A DNA stretch of 8,766 bases from an uncultured Parvularculaceae bacterium (lineage in GTDB: Bacteria > Pseudomonadota > Alphaproteobacteria > Caulobacterales > Parvularculaceae). The position numbers were made by a program, and so were the translations under genes. The notes beneath the pieces are model-generated. The model ran no database searches and was not told the DNA's origin. It saw only the letters and a list, made by a program, of their open reading frames with translations. Shown piece by piece: positions 7,801-8,766 of the stretch; position 1 is the stretch's first letter; every line of letters starts with the position of its first letter. The stretch is from NCBI GenBank assembly GCA_947259815.1, contig CAMYNO010000085.1:1-8766 (forward strand), in the 5' to 3' direction.

Positions 7801-7870
7801 CAACCAACGACACAGCGATGATGATGGCGCTGATCAGGCGGTTTTTGATCGCGAGTTCTGCGGGATTCAT
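4814..7870 (-). CDS. RND-family efflux pump permease (AcrB-like, inner membrane)
   Basis: A 1018-residue RND transporter, full length for the family (about 1020-1050). It uses the proton gradient to export substrate through the adaptor and outer-membrane channel. The layout is standard: TM1 about residues 10-29, a large periplasmic loop 30-336, TM2-TM6 about 337-490, a cytoplasmic basic stretch, TM7 about 524-542, a second periplasmic loop 543-860, and TM8-TM12 about 861-1010. The TM4 proton-relay motif is GMLVDNAIVVTEG with Asp404; the position of the second AcrB aspartate (D408) is Asn405, as also seen in RND groups such as CusA/CzcA where only the first Asp is kept. Lys924 in GLLIKNAIVLVDQ (TM10) matches AcrB K940. 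By alignment, Gly961 takes the place of AcrB T978. Near the N-terminus PRFEDPEFTIRTAQIFTQYP (33-52) is strongly RND-like. ATG 7870 has GGAAGG six bases upstream. Substrate is unknown; an AcrB-type drug or small-molecule pump is likelier than a heavy-metal one. Confidence 0.96.
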   Translation of the reverse strand: MNPAELAIKNRLISAIIIAVSLVGGWIAYNNMPRFEDPEFTIRTAQIFTQYPGASPEEVANEIAEPLETAIQEMQEVEEIQSTSRSGTSEIKVDIKYEFSPSKTDLQLIWTKLRNKVNDAQRNLPPGAVRSIVFDDFGEVYGLYFLLTGEGYSADELLDYAKHLRKDLLQVEGVGKVSFGGAQTEVIYVEISRERAAALGVSITNLYSALSTQIAVVSAGDVKLGDQRIEISPSGDINSVEAIENLLVSTSNDGSIVYLRDIATVRRGFQDPPSTLIRYNGEPALAIGVANITGANVVKVGEGIDKKLAETLSLRPLGMELHEYYHQGKVVDQSVRNFAVNVALALAIVLGTLLIFMGARSGLVIGSVLLLTISATLATMNLVGVPMHRISLGALIIALGMLVDNAIVVTEGILIGVQRGRQKLDIAKEIVSRTKWPLLGGTLVGIIAFAPIGFAPGATAEYTGDLFWVILISLLYSWVFALTLTPLFCDLLFKEQAAGVAAPVDGRFTRAFKDFVRRALKRRRVVAVGAVAVFAASIWGFQFVKSGFFPSSTTPQIVVDYWLPEGADITTTDADMKKLEAHVVGLEGVDAVQTLVGAGALRYMLVYQFQSQNPAYGQLLVRVDDFDRIAELIPQIQSHIDGNYPNAQGKVWRFALGPGGGSKIEAKFQGPDAVVLRGLANEAKAIMAADGRALSIQDDWRQPVSVIEPVYSESKGRRLGISREDFANALQTNFSGTNVGVYREGDKLIPIVSRAPARERQGIDGIYEIRTLSSATGAVVPLSETMDGVRTIWRDGQMLRENRVLTIKAQSDPYPGELASDLLGRIRGPIEAIELPVGYSLTWDGEYGSSAEANENLATTIPMGLLAMVLVVVLLFNALRQPLVIWLVVPLSIIGVTVGLIATGTPMEFMAILGLLSLSGLLIKNAIVLVDQMDLEIREGKPRYDAVIDSAASRVRPVMMGSMTTVLGVAPLFGDAFFRSMAVVLVFGLSFATLLTLVIVPVLYAIVFNINADETAAG

Positions 7871-7876
7871 AGCGTG

Positions 7877-7882
7877 CCTTCC
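7877..7882 (-). promoter_or_regulatory. Ribosome binding site of the RND permease gene
   Basis: GGAAGG on the minus strand, six bases before ATG 7870 and within the 14-bp gap after the adaptor stop. It supports the chosen start and a shared mRNA. Confidence 0.7.
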
Positions 7883-7884
7883 AA

Positions 7885-8766
7885 TCAGAGCCCCGGCTCC
7901 CAGGGGCGCACGCGCATGTTGTCATAAAGATACGAAGCACCGGCGGTAACGATTGTCTCGCCGCTTTCAAGACCATCGACAATCAGGACTTCCTCAAAGA
8001 AACGGTCGCCGCCAATCGCGACCTCGCGTTTCGAGACGGTCAGGAGATCCATGTCGACAACCCAGACATAGGTGTCGCCGCCTTCGGAAAATATTGCGCT
8101 CCCCGGCGCGGATACGCCGTTTGCAAATTGATCGCCATTGTAAATCATTGTCGTTTCAACTTCGCCGGTCATGCCCGGTAAAATCAGGAGATTGTCGGGC
8201 GGTGAGAATGTAAACCGAACGCGATAGGTCTGCGTTGTCGGGTCCGCCTGCCCCGAGGCTTCTTTAAAGATCGCCGGTATTTTTACATCCGGCGCAGCGT
8301 CGAGCGTGACGGTCGTATCGATGGGCGTGAGTTGCGGAACATACGCCAGCAGGCGCGAGGGCACGTCGATAACAGCCTCCACCGCACCGGCGCTTTGCAG
8401 GGTGACGACAGCCGCCTGTGCGCTGATATTCTGAAAATTCTCTACATTAACGCGGGCTATCAGGCCGGAAAACGGCGCGCGCAATTCGGTATCGTCCAGC
8501 GCTTTCTTTGCCGTATCGAATTGCGCACGGGCGATGTCGCGCGCGGACTCACGTTGCTCCAGCACGCTGCGCGAAATAGCGTTTTGTTCCGACAGGCGCC
8601 GAGCCCGCTGATATTCCGACTCCGCATTGTCATACTGCGCTTTTGCAGAGTTATAGTTGTTGAGGAAATCACGCTGGTCGAGCTTCGCGATGAGTTCGCC
8701 CTGCTGGATCGGCTGACCCTCGGTCACGGGCAGTTCCTGTAACAGGCCGCCGACCTGAAAGGTAAG
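7885..8766 (-). CDS. RND efflux periplasmic adaptor (membrane fusion protein, HlyD/AcrA type), partial at 5' end
   Basis: The C-terminal 293 residues of a periplasmic adaptor; the frame stays open to the right edge, so the signal sequence and start lie outside. A GTG at 8727 could be mistaken for a start, but the upstream codons read LTFQVGGLLQELPV, the first half of the biotinyl-lipoyl-like domain. Counted from the edge, the domains are: first lipoyl half 1-33 (ends GELIAKLDQRDF), helical coiled-coil hairpin about 34-92 (rich in Ala/Arg/Glu/Gln), second lipoyl half about 93-125 (TELRAPFSGLIARVNVENFQ), beta-barrel about 126-205 (TQTYRVRFTFSPPDNLLILP), and membrane-proximal domain about 206-293. 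The protein would bridge the permease and outer-membrane channel in the periplasm. It is upstream of the permease in the same operon, with 14 bp between them. The short hairpin suits an AcrA-like adaptor. Confidence 0.93.
   Translation of the reverse strand, partial: LTFQVGGLLQELPVTEGQPIQQGELIAKLDQRDFLNNYNSAKAQYDNAESEYQRARRLSEQNAISRSVLEQRESARDIARAQFDTAKKALDDTELRAPFSGLIARVNVENFQNISAQAAVVTLQSAGAVEAVIDVPSRLLAYVPQLTPIDTTVTLDAAPDVKIPAIFKEASGQADPTTQTYRVRFTFSPPDNLLILPGMTGEVETTMIYNGDQFANGVSAPGSAIFSEGGDTYVWVVDMDLLTVSKREVAIGGDRFFEEVLIVDGLESGETIVTAGASYLYDNMRVRPWEPGL

Noticed and set aside
8725..8727. GTG at 8727 as the start of the adaptor gene
   Set aside because: The frame continues upstream with a conserved lipoyl-domain sequence (VGGLLQELPV), and no signal peptide would be present from this GTG. 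The gene is cut by the window edge.
1..8766. Defence system, CRISPR array, mobile element, tRNA or riboswitch
   Set aside because: I looked on both strands and found no repeat-spacer pattern, transposase, integrase, tRNA-like fold or known leader motif. The gene content is metabolic and efflux.

Overview
The window looks like a piece of a chromosome from a moderately GC-rich Gram-negative bacterium, probably an alphaproteobacterium. This rests on the gene content and protein style: an FadA-like thiolase, a GCC/MCC-type acyl-CoA carboxylase beta subunit, and a NodT-type outer-membrane lipoprotein in an RND operon. It is an inference; there is no rRNA, tRNA or marker gene to fix it. I see no CRISPR array, insertion sequence, integrase or phage gene.

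Left part, minus strand (1-1625): a complete thiolase gene (429-1625) is followed by a small two-helix membrane protein (160-432) and a soluble, strand-rich reading frame that runs off the left edge (1-193). The joins are tight: a GTGA overlap links the thiolase to the membrane protein, and the next frame overlaps its end. Base composition falls from roughly 60% G+C to about 45% at the thiolase stop. The two small frames may be one gene split by a single-base shift in a run of five A.

Middle (1626-3423): a 159-bp divergent region separates the thiolase from a plus-strand carboxyltransferase (beta) subunit of an acyl-CoA carboxylase (1785-3407), closer in motif style to geranyl-CoA carboxylase (AtuC) than to classical methylcrotonyl-CoA carboxylase. 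No biotin-carboxylase/biotin-carrier (alpha) gene lies beside it. Its stop and the stop of the convergent efflux operon both sit inside one nested inverted repeat (3393-3423), a likely shared terminator.

Right part, minus strand (3423-8766): a tripartite RND efflux operon in the order periplasmic adaptor (5' end beyond the right edge), inner-membrane RND permease (1018 aa), and NodT-type outer-membrane lipoprotein. The three genes are separated by 14 and about 8 bp, so they are almost certainly co-transcribed from a promoter beyond the right edge. Together they would form a proton-driven pump from the inner membrane or periplasm to the outside; the substrate cannot be told from sequence.

Most of the window is ordinary catabolic and efflux gene content. 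The points worth a second look are the AT-rich, possibly frameshifted small-gene pair at the left edge, the stop-spanning palindrome, and the isolated AtuC-like beta subunit.
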